Assembly (NCBI RefSeq): GCF_015326965.1
Contig: NZ_CP017659.1
Coordinates: 4,902,001 to 4,966,000, forward strand
Direction: 5' to 3'
Length of the DNA stretch: 64,000 nucleotides
Source of the DNA: Paenibacillus sp. JZ16
GTDB lineage: Bacteria > Bacillota > Bacilli > Paenibacillales > Paenibacillaceae
The notes beneath the pieces are model-generated. The model saw only the letters and a program-made list of their open reading frames with translations. It was not told where the DNA came from and searched no databases. A program made the translations under genes and the position numbers. How positions within the stretch are numbered: position 1 is the first letter of the stretch; each line of letters starts with the position of its first letter. This document shows, in pieces, positions 54,629 through 63,601 of this stretch.

Positions 54629-54799
54629 TCACAACCGCCGGTTTCTTTTCTCATCGATGTAGAGTTCGAGCGCGGTTATGGCCCGGATCATCAATTTAAT
54701 GAGGAGATACAAAGCATATAAACCGAGAAGTGCGAATAGCCCGTATACGATAACGCTAAGCATGGAAAACATGCCGAAAAAGGATATTCCCTGGTTCAA
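54629..54799 (-). CDS. 56-residue small membrane protein, TTG start
   Basis: TTG 54799 is preceded by GAAGGGAGGTGAG, one of the strongest ribosome sites in the window. The protein has one long membrane region (about 7-38, FFGMFSMLSVIVYGLFALLG and LYALYLLIKLMI) and a charged C-terminus ELYIDEKRNRRL. The stop is at 54629-54631. I do not recognise the family. It is transcribed on the minus strand, toward the hairpin and the terminator at 54355. Confidence 0.72.
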   Translation of the reverse strand: MNQGISFFGMFSMLSVIVYGLFALLGLYALYLLIKLMIRAITALELYIDEKRNRRL

Positions 54800-55202
54800 A
54801 GATCTCACCTCCCTTCAAGGTATGGTTTTATGAATCGATATCGAACATTTTAGCTGACGTAGCCTTAAGATCAGGTGACGGCTGGACTCACAGCTAAAAG
54901 CTCGGATACAGGAGAGAGCTTGCCCGCTCCATGACATTCATCTCGTTGGTATTCCGAATGAAAGCCAATACCCTAGAATTTTAATTATTCCATAATATAA
55001 CAATCATATCTGATTCTAACATAACAGAAGGAGCGTGGTCATGATTTTTGCCATTGAATGGGGTGAATGATTGGATGCCCGGCAGGAAGGGGGCGACAGA
55101 GGAAGTATTTACATCATTTATGGATATGAACGAACCAATCCCGGTCACGATGCGTTTTAGTTATATAAACCTTATATTACAACCCAAGGAGATTTAGAGA
55201 AC
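54800..55202. other. Gap with a short plus-strand ORF
   Basis: The gap holds the promoter region for the small membrane protein (minus) and the stalk-domain gene (plus). On the plus strand a GAAGGAGCG site is followed by ATG 55040 with only about nine codons. A 40-codon frame at 55075-55197 has no clear family. I see no convincing gene. Confidence 0.5.
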
Positions 55203-56270
55203 ATGATCACCCGGAAATGGACAAGAATAGCAGTAAGCGGCGCTATAGCGGCCACCATGCTGATGAGTACCTTCGTACAGGCTCAGGCTGAAGCTGCACC
55301 CAAGAAGGAAATGGAATTAAACATCAATCATTGGATTGTTACGACGGATGTTAATCCCGTCATCGTGAATCAGACCACGCTGGTTCCCTTGCGCGTTATG
55401 AAGGACTACTTGAAACCCATGGAGCTTCACTGGAACAACAAAAACAAGACGGTAACTGTCAACACAGGTGCCGATCAAGTCACGTTAGAGATGGGAAGCA
55501 TGAAGGCGAAGGGAAAAGGGAAGGCATATTCACTATCCGTTCCCGCAGCGTTAAAGGATGGCCACGTTATGGTTCCGATTCGATTTATAGCGGAGCTGTA
55601 CGATGCAGAAGTAGGCTGGGATACGAAGGAGAGAATGATTTACATCTATACTCCGGATGTCGACGTGTCAACGGCGGAGGAGAACGGGCATGTAAAGCTG
55701 TATCCGGTAAGCGTTACGAAATACGGCAGATATGAAGGCATGGTGGTCGAGGTTGAGGGAAGGAAGCGGGTCTTTGAAGACTGGAACGGCGGGGACGGTA
55801 CCCGTAAACCCGTCATTCAATATCAGGATGTGACAGGCGATGGGAAGCCTGATGTTGTGGTGTTCTACGTGGACGGGACCGGCACGGGGCTTTACATGGG
55901 AGAGATGCATGTTGTCGACGCCGAGACTCTGAAGGAAATCCCTATCGAATCATTGGAGCAGGCGGTATTGAGCCATGTGCAATCCAACATCGAGAAGTAT
56001 GCGGATCACTTTGTTATCAAGCTTTTGATCGACGGGAAGGAGTATGTCCAAAGGGTCGAGGATGATTCCAAGGATAAAAGCTACTTATATGATAAGGTTG
56101 GCTTCGGCGCCATCGTCAGGCACAAACTAGCGGAAGGCCGGCTTGTTACGGAAGCGGCAGGGAGCATAAGTCCGGCCGGTTTTGCCGGGAATCTGCAAAT
56201 AACGTATCGATTTCAAGAAGAGTCGAACCGGTTTGTGGTGGATAGCATCGAATACAGTCTGGAAGAGTAG
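55203..56270 (+). CDS. Exported copper-amine-oxidase-N (stalk-domain) protein
   Basis: The 355-residue protein starts at ATG 55203 after CAAGGAG. A signal peptide (about 1-31, ending AQAEA) precedes a copper-amine-oxidase-N-like stalk domain at about 40-150 with the pattern VNPVIVNQTTLVPLRVMKDYLKPMELHWNNKNKTVTV and HVMVPIRFIAELYDAEVGWD. The C-terminal 200 residues form a beta-rich domain with an acidic VTGDGKPDVVVFYVDGTGTG segment that resembles FG-GAP or VCBS calcium-binding repeats. Such proteins are common in Paenibacillus and usually act at the cell surface. It is probably monocistronic. Confidence 0.85.
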   Translation: MITRKWTRIAVSGAIAATMLMSTFVQAQAEAAPKKEMELNINHWIVTTDVNPVIVNQTTLVPLRVMKDYLKPMELHWNNKNKTVTVNTGADQVTLEMGSMKAKGKGKAYSLSVPAALKDGHVMVPIRFIAELYDAEVGWDTKERMIYIYTPDVDVSTAEENGHVKLYPVSVTKYGRYEGMVVEVEGRKRVFEDWNGGDGTRKPVIQYQDVTGDGKPDVVVFYVDGTGTGLYMGEMHVVDAETLKEIPIESLEQAVLSHVQSNIEKYADHFVIKLLIDGKEYVQRVEDDSKDKSYLYDKVGFGAIVRHKLAEGRLVTEAAGSISPAGFAGNLQITYRFQEESNRFVVDSIEYSLEE

Positions 56271-56390
56271 GAGAAGTAATCGTTTATTGCACACATAACT
56301 TTAGAACTACATATAAACGCATATGCAATAAGAGGGGATAAACTTGAACGAGAAGCCACTAATCTTGATAGTATGATAGGTCTTGCTAAT

Positions 56391-56418
56391 AAAAAGGGTG
56401 CTGCGGCGCTCTTTTTTT
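56391..56418 (+). terminator. Terminator after the stalk-domain gene
   Basis: AGGGTGC and GCGCTCT pair with two wobbles around a TGCG loop, followed by CTTTTTTT. The stretch from 56419 to 56680 is AT-rich. It contains an open frame (56373-56645) without a ribosome site, which I do not call. Confidence 0.6.
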
Positions 56419-56724
56419 ACGTTTTTAATCCAATTCATCCTAATTTATCCCCTCCCCGATCTCCAAAAAAGAACGAATGGAAGTGGCACATATGGAACAT
56501 ATGCAAGAAGATTTCATCCCCTTTCATAGGCCTTTATTACCATTTACTTGAGTCTAAAGATTCCTCTAAGATAGTTAATAAACCTGACACATTTTTGCTA
56601 GGAAAAGAGAGTGATTTCGAAGTAAACGCATTCAATGTCAAGTAATATAACAAGCCCATACCATAGGGACTATGAACGAGGTGTTTTTATGTAGCAATGG
56701 CTTGGGAAATCGCTAAAGCATAAA

Positions 56725-58509
56725 TTGTCGTTACTTATAATTGTCGCTACGCTGGTGCCGCTGCTGTTTCTTGGTATTTTCTCTTTTAACATAGCCAAGA
56801 GCCTGACGGAGGAGAAGGCCAAGATTACAGGAATGAATACGCTTCGGCAGCTGGAAGCTTACCTGGATACAATGGTCAAAGACGTGGAGAACATCTCGTT
56901 GTTTCTCATCGGGCATACCGGAGTTCAGGCCTATCTGAAGACCGAGCAGAGCAACTATGTCCAGCAGACGACGGTTATCAATTTTTTGACGAACCTGGCC
57001 TTTTCCAAAGATTATATAGCCAACATCATTGTCGAACCGCTCGGCAGCAAAGATGCAATCTCGCATAAATCCTTGGTACGGTCCGAGTTCCGGGATATTA
57101 CCGAAATGGTTCCCGACTATTACGAGCAGCATCCCAAATGGTGGTCCTTTGTTCATCGCCAGTGGACCTTCGAAGGCGTTAGGAAAGTCATTACGTTGGC
57201 CAGACCGATTCGGAGCACGGATAAATATAAGCCGATCGGGAACCTGCAGATTAACCTGGACCAGGGCGTCATTGCCAATCAATTCCGGCAGGCCGTTCTA
57301 GAGAAGACCGGGTTTGTCCTTCTTCTTGACGAGAATAATCGGATTATCGCCGGTCCCCCGGATATGGAGACCAATCTTACGCTTGCAGATTATTATCCTG
57401 CGATTGGAGAGTTTGAGGGGCTCAGCGGAAATATAGACTATGGCGAGGGGAGCAACAAGAAGACCATTCTCTATAAGAAAATGTCCAGCGTGAACTGGAA
57501 ATTGGTCGGCATCATTCCCTCACAGGAATACCGTTCCCAGAATCAGTACTTTATCAAATTGACGGCGGTTGCGGTCACGGTGGCCATCCTGCTCGCCATT
57601 ATACTGGTACTTTTCCTGATCCAGAAAATTACGAATCCGCTGTCCGTGCTAACGAAGTTTCTCAAGAACTCAAGCCCGGAGGAGCCGCTGCCTGCGCTCC
57701 CGGTTAAGACGGTCGATGAGGTCGGACAGCTCATTATCAGTTATAACCGGCTCAGCTCGCGAATTGTGAAGCTTACCGATGAAGTGAAGCTGAACGAGTC
57801 GCTGAAGAAGGAGGCGGATATGCATGCGCTGCAAGTGCAGATCAATCCGCATTTCCTCTACAATACGCTGTCATCCATCCATTGGCTGGCACTGATGAAC
57901 CAGGATGTGAAAATTGCCGAGATGGTGGGATCGCTCAGTGATTTCCTGAGGTTCAGCCTCAATAACGGGCAGGAATATTGCACGATTCAGCAGGAAATTA
58001 TGCATGTCCGTCATTACGTGAATATCCAAACCATCCGATATCCGGAAAAATTCAAGTTTGAGGTTCATGTGGAGGAAGAGCTGTATCAGCACACTATGTT
58101 AAAGCTGCTGCTGCAGCCGTTGGTTGAAAACTCCATGCTGCATGGTATTTTGAGCCGTGACGGGATGGGGACGATTACGATTCGCGGGCATCGCGAGCCT
58201 GAAGGGATCCACTTCGTGGTGGAGGATGACGGCATCGGAATGACGACGGATCGCCTGAAATGGCTTCAGGATCAGCTGGTTGAGAATCCGCTGCAGTACG
58301 AGAAGGGGCAGACCCCGCGCGGAAGCTACGGGCTGCGAAATGTCCATAAACGGCTGCTCCTTCATTACGGCAAGGATGCGGGCTTGCGTGTGGAGAGTAC
58401 GGAAGGAGCCGGAACGCGTGTGATGTTTACGATACCTGATTTACCTGAAATTCAACAATCTGAATTATCCAGCAAAGGGGATGGCGACAATGAAGGTACT
58501 GATCGTTGA
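56725..58509 (+). CDS. YesM-like sensor histidine kinase (possible amber codon at the true start)
   Basis: The annotated frame gives a 594-residue kinase: a first membrane helix at about 1-22, an outside sensor domain, a second helix at about 277-300, HAMP, then the His-kinase motif ALQVQINPHFLYNTLSSIHWLALM and the ATPase motifs VEDDGIGM and GSYGLRNVHKRL. It has the architecture of YesM-type sensors of sugar-uptake operons. The frame from TTG 56725 lacks a ribosome site. GAGGTG and ATG at 56689 lie upstream in the same frame, but the next codon is TAG. Normally the N-terminus would read WLGKSLKHKLSLLI. The gene may thus be inactivated, reinitiated or misread. It is followed by its response regulator and transporter. 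Confidence 0.85.
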   Translation: MSLLIIVATLVPLLFLGIFSFNIAKSLTEEKAKITGMNTLRQLEAYLDTMVKDVENISLFLIGHTGVQAYLKTEQSNYVQQTTVINFLTNLAFSKDYIANIIVEPLGSKDAISHKSLVRSEFRDITEMVPDYYEQHPKWWSFVHRQWTFEGVRKVITLARPIRSTDKYKPIGNLQINLDQGVIANQFRQAVLEKTGFVLLLDENNRIIAGPPDMETNLTLADYYPAIGEFEGLSGNIDYGEGSNKKTILYKKMSSVNWKLVGIIPSQEYRSQNQYFIKLTAVAVTVAILLAIILVLFLIQKITNPLSVLTKFLKNSSPEEPLPALPVKTVDEVGQLIISYNRLSSRIVKLTDEVKLNESLKKEADMHALQVQINPHFLYNTLSSIHWLALMNQDVKIAEMVGSLSDFLRFSLNNGQEYCTIQQEIMHVRHYVNIQTIRYPEKFKFEVHVEEELYQHTMLKLLLQPLVENSMLHGILSRDGMGTITIRGHREPEGIHFVVEDDGIGMTTDRLKWLQDQLVENPLQYEKGQTPRGSYGLRNVHKRLLLHYGKDAGLRVESTEGAGTRVMFTIPDLPEIQQSELSSKGDGDNEGTDR

Positions 58510-60061
58510 TGATGAAGTGATCATTCGAAATGGTCTGAGTACAGTGATCAATTGGGCCGATAACGGCTTTACGGTGCTGACGCCCGCGGCTTCAGCGGAG
58601 GAAGCCCTTCAGCGTATTCCCGTTGAAATGCCCGAAATTATTTTTACCGATATTCGCATGACAGGCATAAGCGGACTGGATATGGCACATGAAGTCAAGC
58701 AGCAGTATCCCGAGATCGAAATCATTGTTATATCGGGATATGATGAATTCTCATATGCGCAGCAGGCAATGCGGGAAGGCGTAAGTGACTATTTGCTGAA
58801 GACGAGCAGGACCGGGGAAATTATCGAGGCTGCTGTCCAAGCAAGAGAGCGTTTGTTACAGCGCAGGCTTACACAAGCGAAGGGAAGGGCGCAGGAGTTG
58901 GTAGTCAGCCGGGGTTTCCTGAGAAGGCTGCTTGCTTCCGGCACTCCGCTGGACGAGCATGCCGAGGCCGAATTGTGTGAGCGATACCCGGAGCTGCGTT
59001 TGGAATCGAACGGCTCGGTGCTGCAGATCTGGATGCTGTCGATATATCCGCTGCATCCAGAAGAAGAGGAACAATCGAACGTTAGCGAGCTGCATCGATT
59101 AATCGGCACGGAGTTGGCCGAAGAGCTGCAATGCGCGTGGCTGGAGTGGAACGGCTCCCTGCTTCTGTTGGTGCGGGCAGAGCCGAATAATGGCTGGGGG
59201 CGGGTAGATTCCGCTCTGCGGAAGATGGAATCCACGCACGCCTGCCGCATCACGGCTGCCAGCGGCCGACGGGTCGCAAACGCCAGGGAGCTGCACATTG
59301 CGCTGGCTACCGCGGTAGAGGCCAGCTCCTACGAGTGGCTGCTGCAATCGGAACGGCATATCCGTTATGAAGATATCGAAGGACGAACAGGCATCCGCAC
59401 GGTCTGTTCGATGGAGGAAGAAACCAAACTGTCATCCCTGCTGCGTTCGGGAGAATCCGCCGACTTGCAGGCATGGGTGACGGATTTGCTGCGGCGCATC
59501 CAAAGTCAGAGCCAGGCAACGCCCGGCTCGGTTCAGGCTTACCTGCATTCCCTGATCATCTCGGCACAACGATGGCTTATACGGGCTGCGACGTCTATCG
59601 GCTATACCAGTCCGGTGAAAGTGGAAGAGACGTACGATATCCGCGAGTTGACCAAGAATCCGGAGAAGGTACTGATCGATTCGCTCGGACTCATCATGAA
59701 GGAGTACCGTGATATGGTGTCGACGACAAGTCCCGTCCAGCGAGCGATCTCCTTCATTCATGAGCATCTGGGACAGAGCTTGTCTCTCCAACAAGTGGCG
59801 AAGCATGTTCATATGAACCCCAACTATTTCAGCGAGATGTTCAAGAAGGAAACCGGACAGAATTATATCGAATTCGTGACCCAGGCGAAACTGCGAAAAG
59901 CGATGCACCTGCTAAGGGAAACGCCAGCCAAAATCAGTGAAATCGCGAATGAAATCGGCTATGAGGATATTAAGTATTTTAACCGCCTGTTCAAGAAATG
60001 GACGGGACAAACCCCGTCGGAGTATCGGGCAAATCCTGAATTTTGTCCCTCTATGGACTGA
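58490..60061 (+). CDS. YesN-like response regulator with AraC-type DNA-binding domain
   Basis: The 523-residue regulator has a receiver domain (LIVDDE at 4-9, phospho-acceptor Asp in IFTDIRM near 55) and two AraC helix-turn-helix motifs at the C-terminus (QQVAKHVHMNPNYFSEMFKKETG and ISEIANEIGYEDIKYFNRLFKKWTG). I chose ATG 58490, nine bases after GGGG; ATG 58481 is closer to that site. It overlaps the kinase gene by 20 bases. With the kinase it likely activates the downstream sugar ABC operon. Confidence 0.92.
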   Translation: MKVLIVDDEVIIRNGLSTVINWADNGFTVLTPAASAEEALQRIPVEMPEIIFTDIRMTGISGLDMAHEVKQQYPEIEIIVISGYDEFSYAQQAMREGVSDYLLKTSRTGEIIEAAVQARERLLQRRLTQAKGRAQELVVSRGFLRRLLASGTPLDEHAEAELCERYPELRLESNGSVLQIWMLSIYPLHPEEEEQSNVSELHRLIGTELAEELQCAWLEWNGSLLLLVRAEPNNGWGRVDSALRKMESTHACRITAASGRRVANARELHIALATAVEASSYEWLLQSERHIRYEDIEGRTGIRTVCSMEEETKLSSLLRSGESADLQAWVTDLLRRIQSQSQATPGSVQAYLHSLIISAQRWLIRAATSIGYTSPVKVEETYDIRELTKNPEKVLIDSLGLIMKEYRDMVSTTSPVQRAISFIHEHLGQSLSLQQVAKHVHMNPNYFSEMFKKETGQNYIEFVTQAKLRKAMHLLRETPAKISEIANEIGYEDIKYFNRLFKKWTGQTPSEYRANPEFCPSMD

Positions 60062-60158
60062 ATTATATCCCCTATGTAAGCGTTATATCCTTTTATATAC
60101 TTGGACTAATCATCTAAGACGTTTCATCATTTTCGTATATTAAAAAGGGGGATTGACC

Positions 60159-61484
60159 ATGAGACCAAAACGTAAAATAGGTCTTGTACTGCTGATGATG
60201 TCACTGGTCCTTGCAGCTTGCGGAGGCGGGCAGAGCAAAGAGCAGGCGGGAGGAAATGAAGGCAATCAAGAGAAGGTCAAGCTGACCATCTGGCATAACT
60301 TTGCCGGTGATGATCTGCGTGCAAAATCAGTCCGAAGTTTTATCGATCAGTTTGCTCAGGACCATCCTGAAGTGACGCTCGATGCACAAGCGATTCCGCC
60401 GGACGGCTACCGTCAACGTCTGAGTACGGTTGCGGCTGCGAATGAAATGCCGGATGTATTCTTCGTATATGCAGGAAGTCAGTCAGCCGAGCTTCATCAG
60501 GCGAAGCTGCTTCAGCCGATTACAGAGGTGCTCGATGCGCATTCGGATTGGAAGGATAAATTCCTGCCGGGAGCGTTTGATCCGTACGAGTTCGAGGACG
60601 GCCAGATCTACTCCGCTCCACTAGGCATGTCGGCAACTTCGATTCTCTATTACAACAAAGCATTGTTTGACAAACATAACGTAAAAGTTCCAACGACTTG
60701 GGAAGAAATGATGGCAGCGGTTAAAACGTTCAACGATAACGGCATTACGCCGATCGCGCTCGGAAACAAAGCGCCATGGGTTGCGCAATCCACCATTATC
60801 GGATCGATTGCCGACCGTGTGACAGGCACCGAATGGTTTAAGAAAGCGGCAGCACAGGATGGCGCGAAATTTACCGATCCTGAGTTTATCGAAGCGCTTG
60901 GATATTTCAAAGAGCTCGTCGACAACAAAGCATTCCAAGAAGGTGCCAACAGCATCGACAACACGCAAGCTGAGCAGTATTTCATCCAAGGCAATGCAGC
61001 GATGATGATCAGCGGCGCGTGGACGCTCACCAACTTGGCGGCTTCTTCCTCGGAAGAGCAGATGAAGGATATTGAAGTGACGACTCTGCCTGCAATCCCT
61101 GGAGGCAAAGGCGAAGCTAACACCATCTCCGGCGGAGCTGGCGGCGGTCTGGCTCTTAGCAGCAGAACGGAAGGGAAAGCGAAAGAATTGGCGCTGGAGC
61201 TGATTTATGCGGTCAGCGGACCGGAAGCGCAAAAAGCGATTGCCGAGAGCAACTCCATGGTCATGTACGATACCGAAATCGATGAGTCGAAAGTTACTTC
61301 CTTGTACTACAAAGCCTTTAACCTGGTGAAATCCACAGGCATTACGCCGGTGTACGATGCTTATCTGTCTGCAGAGGCGGCTGAAGTCATCAACAACGGT
61401 CTGCAGGAAATTATGATGGGCGGTCCCGTCGAAGGTGTGGCCCAGAAGCTGCAGGACGCGCAAGCCAGATCCGCTACTCCATAA
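60159..61484 (+). CDS. Sugar ABC transporter solute-binding lipoprotein (family 1)
   Basis: The 441-residue precursor starts at ATG 60159 behind AAAAAGGGGGA. The lipoprotein signal ends LVLAA-C, followed by a Gly/Gln/Glu linker. The family-1 binding domain includes LTIWHNFAGDD, PDGYRQRLSTVAAANEMPDVFFVYAG, APLGMSATSILYYNKALFDKHNVKVPTTWEEM and AAMMISGAWTLTNLA. It is the receptor of the two downstream permeases and likely under YesM/YesN control. The substrate is unknown. Confidence 0.92.
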   Translation: MRPKRKIGLVLLMMSLVLAACGGGQSKEQAGGNEGNQEKVKLTIWHNFAGDDLRAKSVRSFIDQFAQDHPEVTLDAQAIPPDGYRQRLSTVAAANEMPDVFFVYAGSQSAELHQAKLLQPITEVLDAHSDWKDKFLPGAFDPYEFEDGQIYSAPLGMSATSILYYNKALFDKHNVKVPTTWEEMMAAVKTFNDNGITPIALGNKAPWVAQSTIIGSIADRVTGTEWFKKAAAQDGAKFTDPEFIEALGYFKELVDNKAFQEGANSIDNTQAEQYFIQGNAAMMISGAWTLTNLAASSSEEQMKDIEVTTLPAIPGGKGEANTISGGAGGGLALSSRTEGKAKELALELIYAVSGPEAQKAIAESNSMVMYDTEIDESKVTSLYYKAFNLVKSTGITPVYDAYLSAEAAEVINNGLQEIMMGGPVEGVAQKLQDAQARSATP

Positions 61485-61529
61485 GAAACCATTCACCACT
61501 GCATAAGGATTAGGAGGGAGGAGGCTGCC

Positions 61530-62405
61530 ATGCCTACAGCGATGAGAAGCAAAGGATTTATAGCCATAGCTCTTCTTCCTGCGCTTCTGTTGTTTCTGAT
61601 ATTTGTCATTATTCCGGTCTTCTGGTCAGCTTACTACGGATTTTTCAGTTGGAAAGGGTTCGGAGACGCCACATTTATCGGCCTTGATAATTATATAGAG
61701 ATGTTCAAGGATCCGATCTTCTGGCGGGCGCTTCGAAACAACCTGATTCTGGTCGTATCATCCATTATTGGTCAGGTTCCAATCGCGTTGATTCTGGCCA
61801 TTGTATTGTTCAAGAATTCGTTCTTCTCCAGGTTCATCCGGTCTGCCGTATTCATGCCGATGGTTCTCTCCACGGTTGTTGTCGGTCTCATCTGGGGTTA
61901 CATTTACCATCCTCAGTTCGGAATCGCTAACTATGTGCTGGAGATGCTCGGTCTGGAGTCATGGACCCGTGCCTGGCTGTCCGATCCAAAAGTCAATATG
62001 CTGGCGATATCGATCCCGATTAACTGGGCGAACATCGGCCCTTATCTGGTCATCTTTATCGCAGCACTGCAAAATATTTCACCGGAGATCCATGATGCGG
62101 CCAAAATTGATGGGTCCACCGGCTGGAACAAGCTGATGCAAATCACGCTGCCGATGATCTGGAGCACGGTTGTCGTAACCATTGTGCTCTGTATCTCGGG
62201 AAGCCTGAAGGCTTTTGATCATGTTATCGTCATGACGGGCGGCGGACCGGCGCAATCGACCGAGCTGCTTGCCACCTACATGTACAACAGCACGTTCAGC
62301 GTGTATCGCTACGGTTACGGCTCCGCCGTTTCCACGATGATTATGATCGTCAGCGCCATTCTTATCGCGCTTAACTATTTCGCAACGCGCAGAAAGCCAA
62401 GTTAA
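61530..62405 (+). CDS. Sugar ABC transporter permease (MalF/UgpA type)
   Basis: This 291-residue permease has six predicted helices and the EAA loop at about 188-212 (EIHDAAKIDGSTGWNKLMQITLPMI). The start at ATG 61530 follows AGGAGGGAGGAGG. It follows the binding protein by 45 bases and precedes the second permease by 18. No ATPase gene is present; a shared ATPase elsewhere is expected. Confidence 0.92.
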   Translation: MPTAMRSKGFIAIALLPALLLFLIFVIIPVFWSAYYGFFSWKGFGDATFIGLDNYIEMFKDPIFWRALRNNLILVVSSIIGQVPIALILAIVLFKNSFFSRFIRSAVFMPMVLSTVVVGLIWGYIYHPQFGIANYVLEMLGLESWTRAWLSDPKVNMLAISIPINWANIGPYLVIFIAALQNISPEIHDAAKIDGSTGWNKLMQITLPMIWSTVVVTIVLCISGSLKAFDHVIVMTGGGPAQSTELLATYMYNSTFSVYRYGYGSAVSTMIMIVSAILIALNYFATRRKPS

Positions 62406-62423
62406 CATGAAGGAGGGAGCGAT

Positions 62424-63293
62424 GTGAATTTACAGACGACCGGGACCGGAAGTGCCTCAGGGAAACGCGTCATCACGAAGGGGTTAACCGGGTTCGTAAA
62501 ATTGCTGCTGATTGTGTATGCGATTCTTACGCTCTATCCCTTGTACTGGCTTTTTACGAGCGCGTTTAAATCGAATCAGGATTTCTTCACCAACCCTTAC
62601 GGCTTGCCGAAGGAGTGGATGACCGAGAATTTATTCCGGGCATGGGAGCTTGGAAATATGGGCAGAGCGATGCTGAATTCAACGGTTGTGACGATTACTG
62701 CCGTCGTTCTGACCATCCTGCTCAGTGTACTTGCGGCGTATGTACTGTCCAGATTCGAGTTTCGGTTCAAAAAGCTGGTGGTCGTGTTGTTTACGACCGG
62801 GCTGCTGATTCCGATTCACAGTACGCTGGTGCCCTTGTTTATTATGATGAAAAATATCGGCTTACTCGACACGTACGGTGCGCTCATTCTGCCGTATACG
62901 GCATTTGAGCTGCCGATCGCAATCTTCCTGGCGATGGCCTACATGTCATCCATTCCTAGAGAGATTGAAGAAGCGGCCATGATTGATGGCAGCGGCTGGT
63001 GGGGAATCTTCGGCAGAATGATTCTTCCGCTCTGTACGCCCATCGTGGCAACGATATCGATTCTGGCATTCCTCCGATTCTGGAATGACTTCTCCTTCGC
63101 ACTCGTATTTATTAATACGCAAGCGCTAAAGACGCTTCCGCTCAGTCTGTCCCTGTTCTCGGACGGCTTCGGTACGGATTACAGCTTGACGATGGGAGCG
63201 ATGGCGATCGCAGTCATTCCAACAATTGTGGCTTACCTGATCTTGCAGGAGCAGATTATGAAGGGTATGGTGGCAGGATCCATCAAAGGTTGA
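62424..63293 (+). CDS. Sugar ABC transporter permease (MalG/UgpE type)
   Basis: The 289-residue permease starts at GTG 62424 after GAAGGAGGGAG. It has six predicted helices and the EAA loop EIEEAAMIDGSGWWGIFGRMILPLC at about 179-203. The end KGMVAGSIKG is typical of the family. It completes the importer whose genes follow the YesM/YesN pair. Confidence 0.92.
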   Translation: MNLQTTGTGSASGKRVITKGLTGFVKLLLIVYAILTLYPLYWLFTSAFKSNQDFFTNPYGLPKEWMTENLFRAWELGNMGRAMLNSTVVTITAVVLTILLSVLAAYVLSRFEFRFKKLVVVLFTTGLLIPIHSTLVPLFIMMKNIGLLDTYGALILPYTAFELPIAIFLAMAYMSSIPREIEEAAMIDGSGWWGIFGRMILPLCTPIVATISILAFLRFWNDFSFALVFINTQALKTLPLSLSLFSDGFGTDYSLTMGAMAIAVIPTIVAYLILQEQIMKGMVAGSIKG

Positions 63294-63330
63294 ATCTTTA
63301 GTCTTAAGGGATCTCAATATTCTTAAAAGA

Positions 63331-63362
63331 AAGGCCTCTTCCGGTCCGCGGAAGGGGTTTTT
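63331..63362 (+). terminator. Terminator of the second sugar ABC operon
   Basis: CCTCTTCC and GGAAGGGG arms (one wobble) with a seven-base loop and a T run. Confidence 0.8.
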
Positions 63363-63368
63363 CGTAGT

Positions 63369-63402
63369 ATTAGGTCAACCAAGATTATCAGGTTGGTCTA
63401 AT
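63369..63402. promoter_or_regulatory. 12-bp imperfect inverted repeat
   Basis: ATTAGGTCAACC and GGTTGGTCTAAT are inverted with two mismatches and a ten-base gap, just downstream of the operon terminator. It could be an operator for the following gene, 200 bases away, or a relic. No regulator gene is adjacent. Confidence 0.4.
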
Positions 63403-63601
63403 TCCCGTATTGCGGGTTGTTTAAGCACCGAAGTTGGCAAAGTTTTCGCTTCTCCCTCGAAAATATTCATGCACGATTTTCGGCTACGTCTTGCCGGCAT
63501 ATCCAATATAATAGGAACACCAGGACAATGAGAGCATGACAGGATGGCTTGCAAGCGATGGCTACAGAGTAAAGTACATGAGATCGAGGGAGGAACCCCA
63601 A

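Noticed and set aside
54440..54640. Known riboswitch or 6S-type RNA on the minus strand
   Set aside because: The segment has a long hairpin but none of the conserved cores of the riboswitch classes that I know.
55075..55197. 40-codon plus-strand frame before the stalk-domain gene
   Set aside because: No ribosome site of its own and no family resemblance; probably leader DNA of the next gene.
56373..56645. 90-residue open frame before the YesM-like kinase
   Set aside because: It starts without a ribosome site, crosses the terminator of the previous gene and lies in AT-rich DNA where open frames arise by chance.
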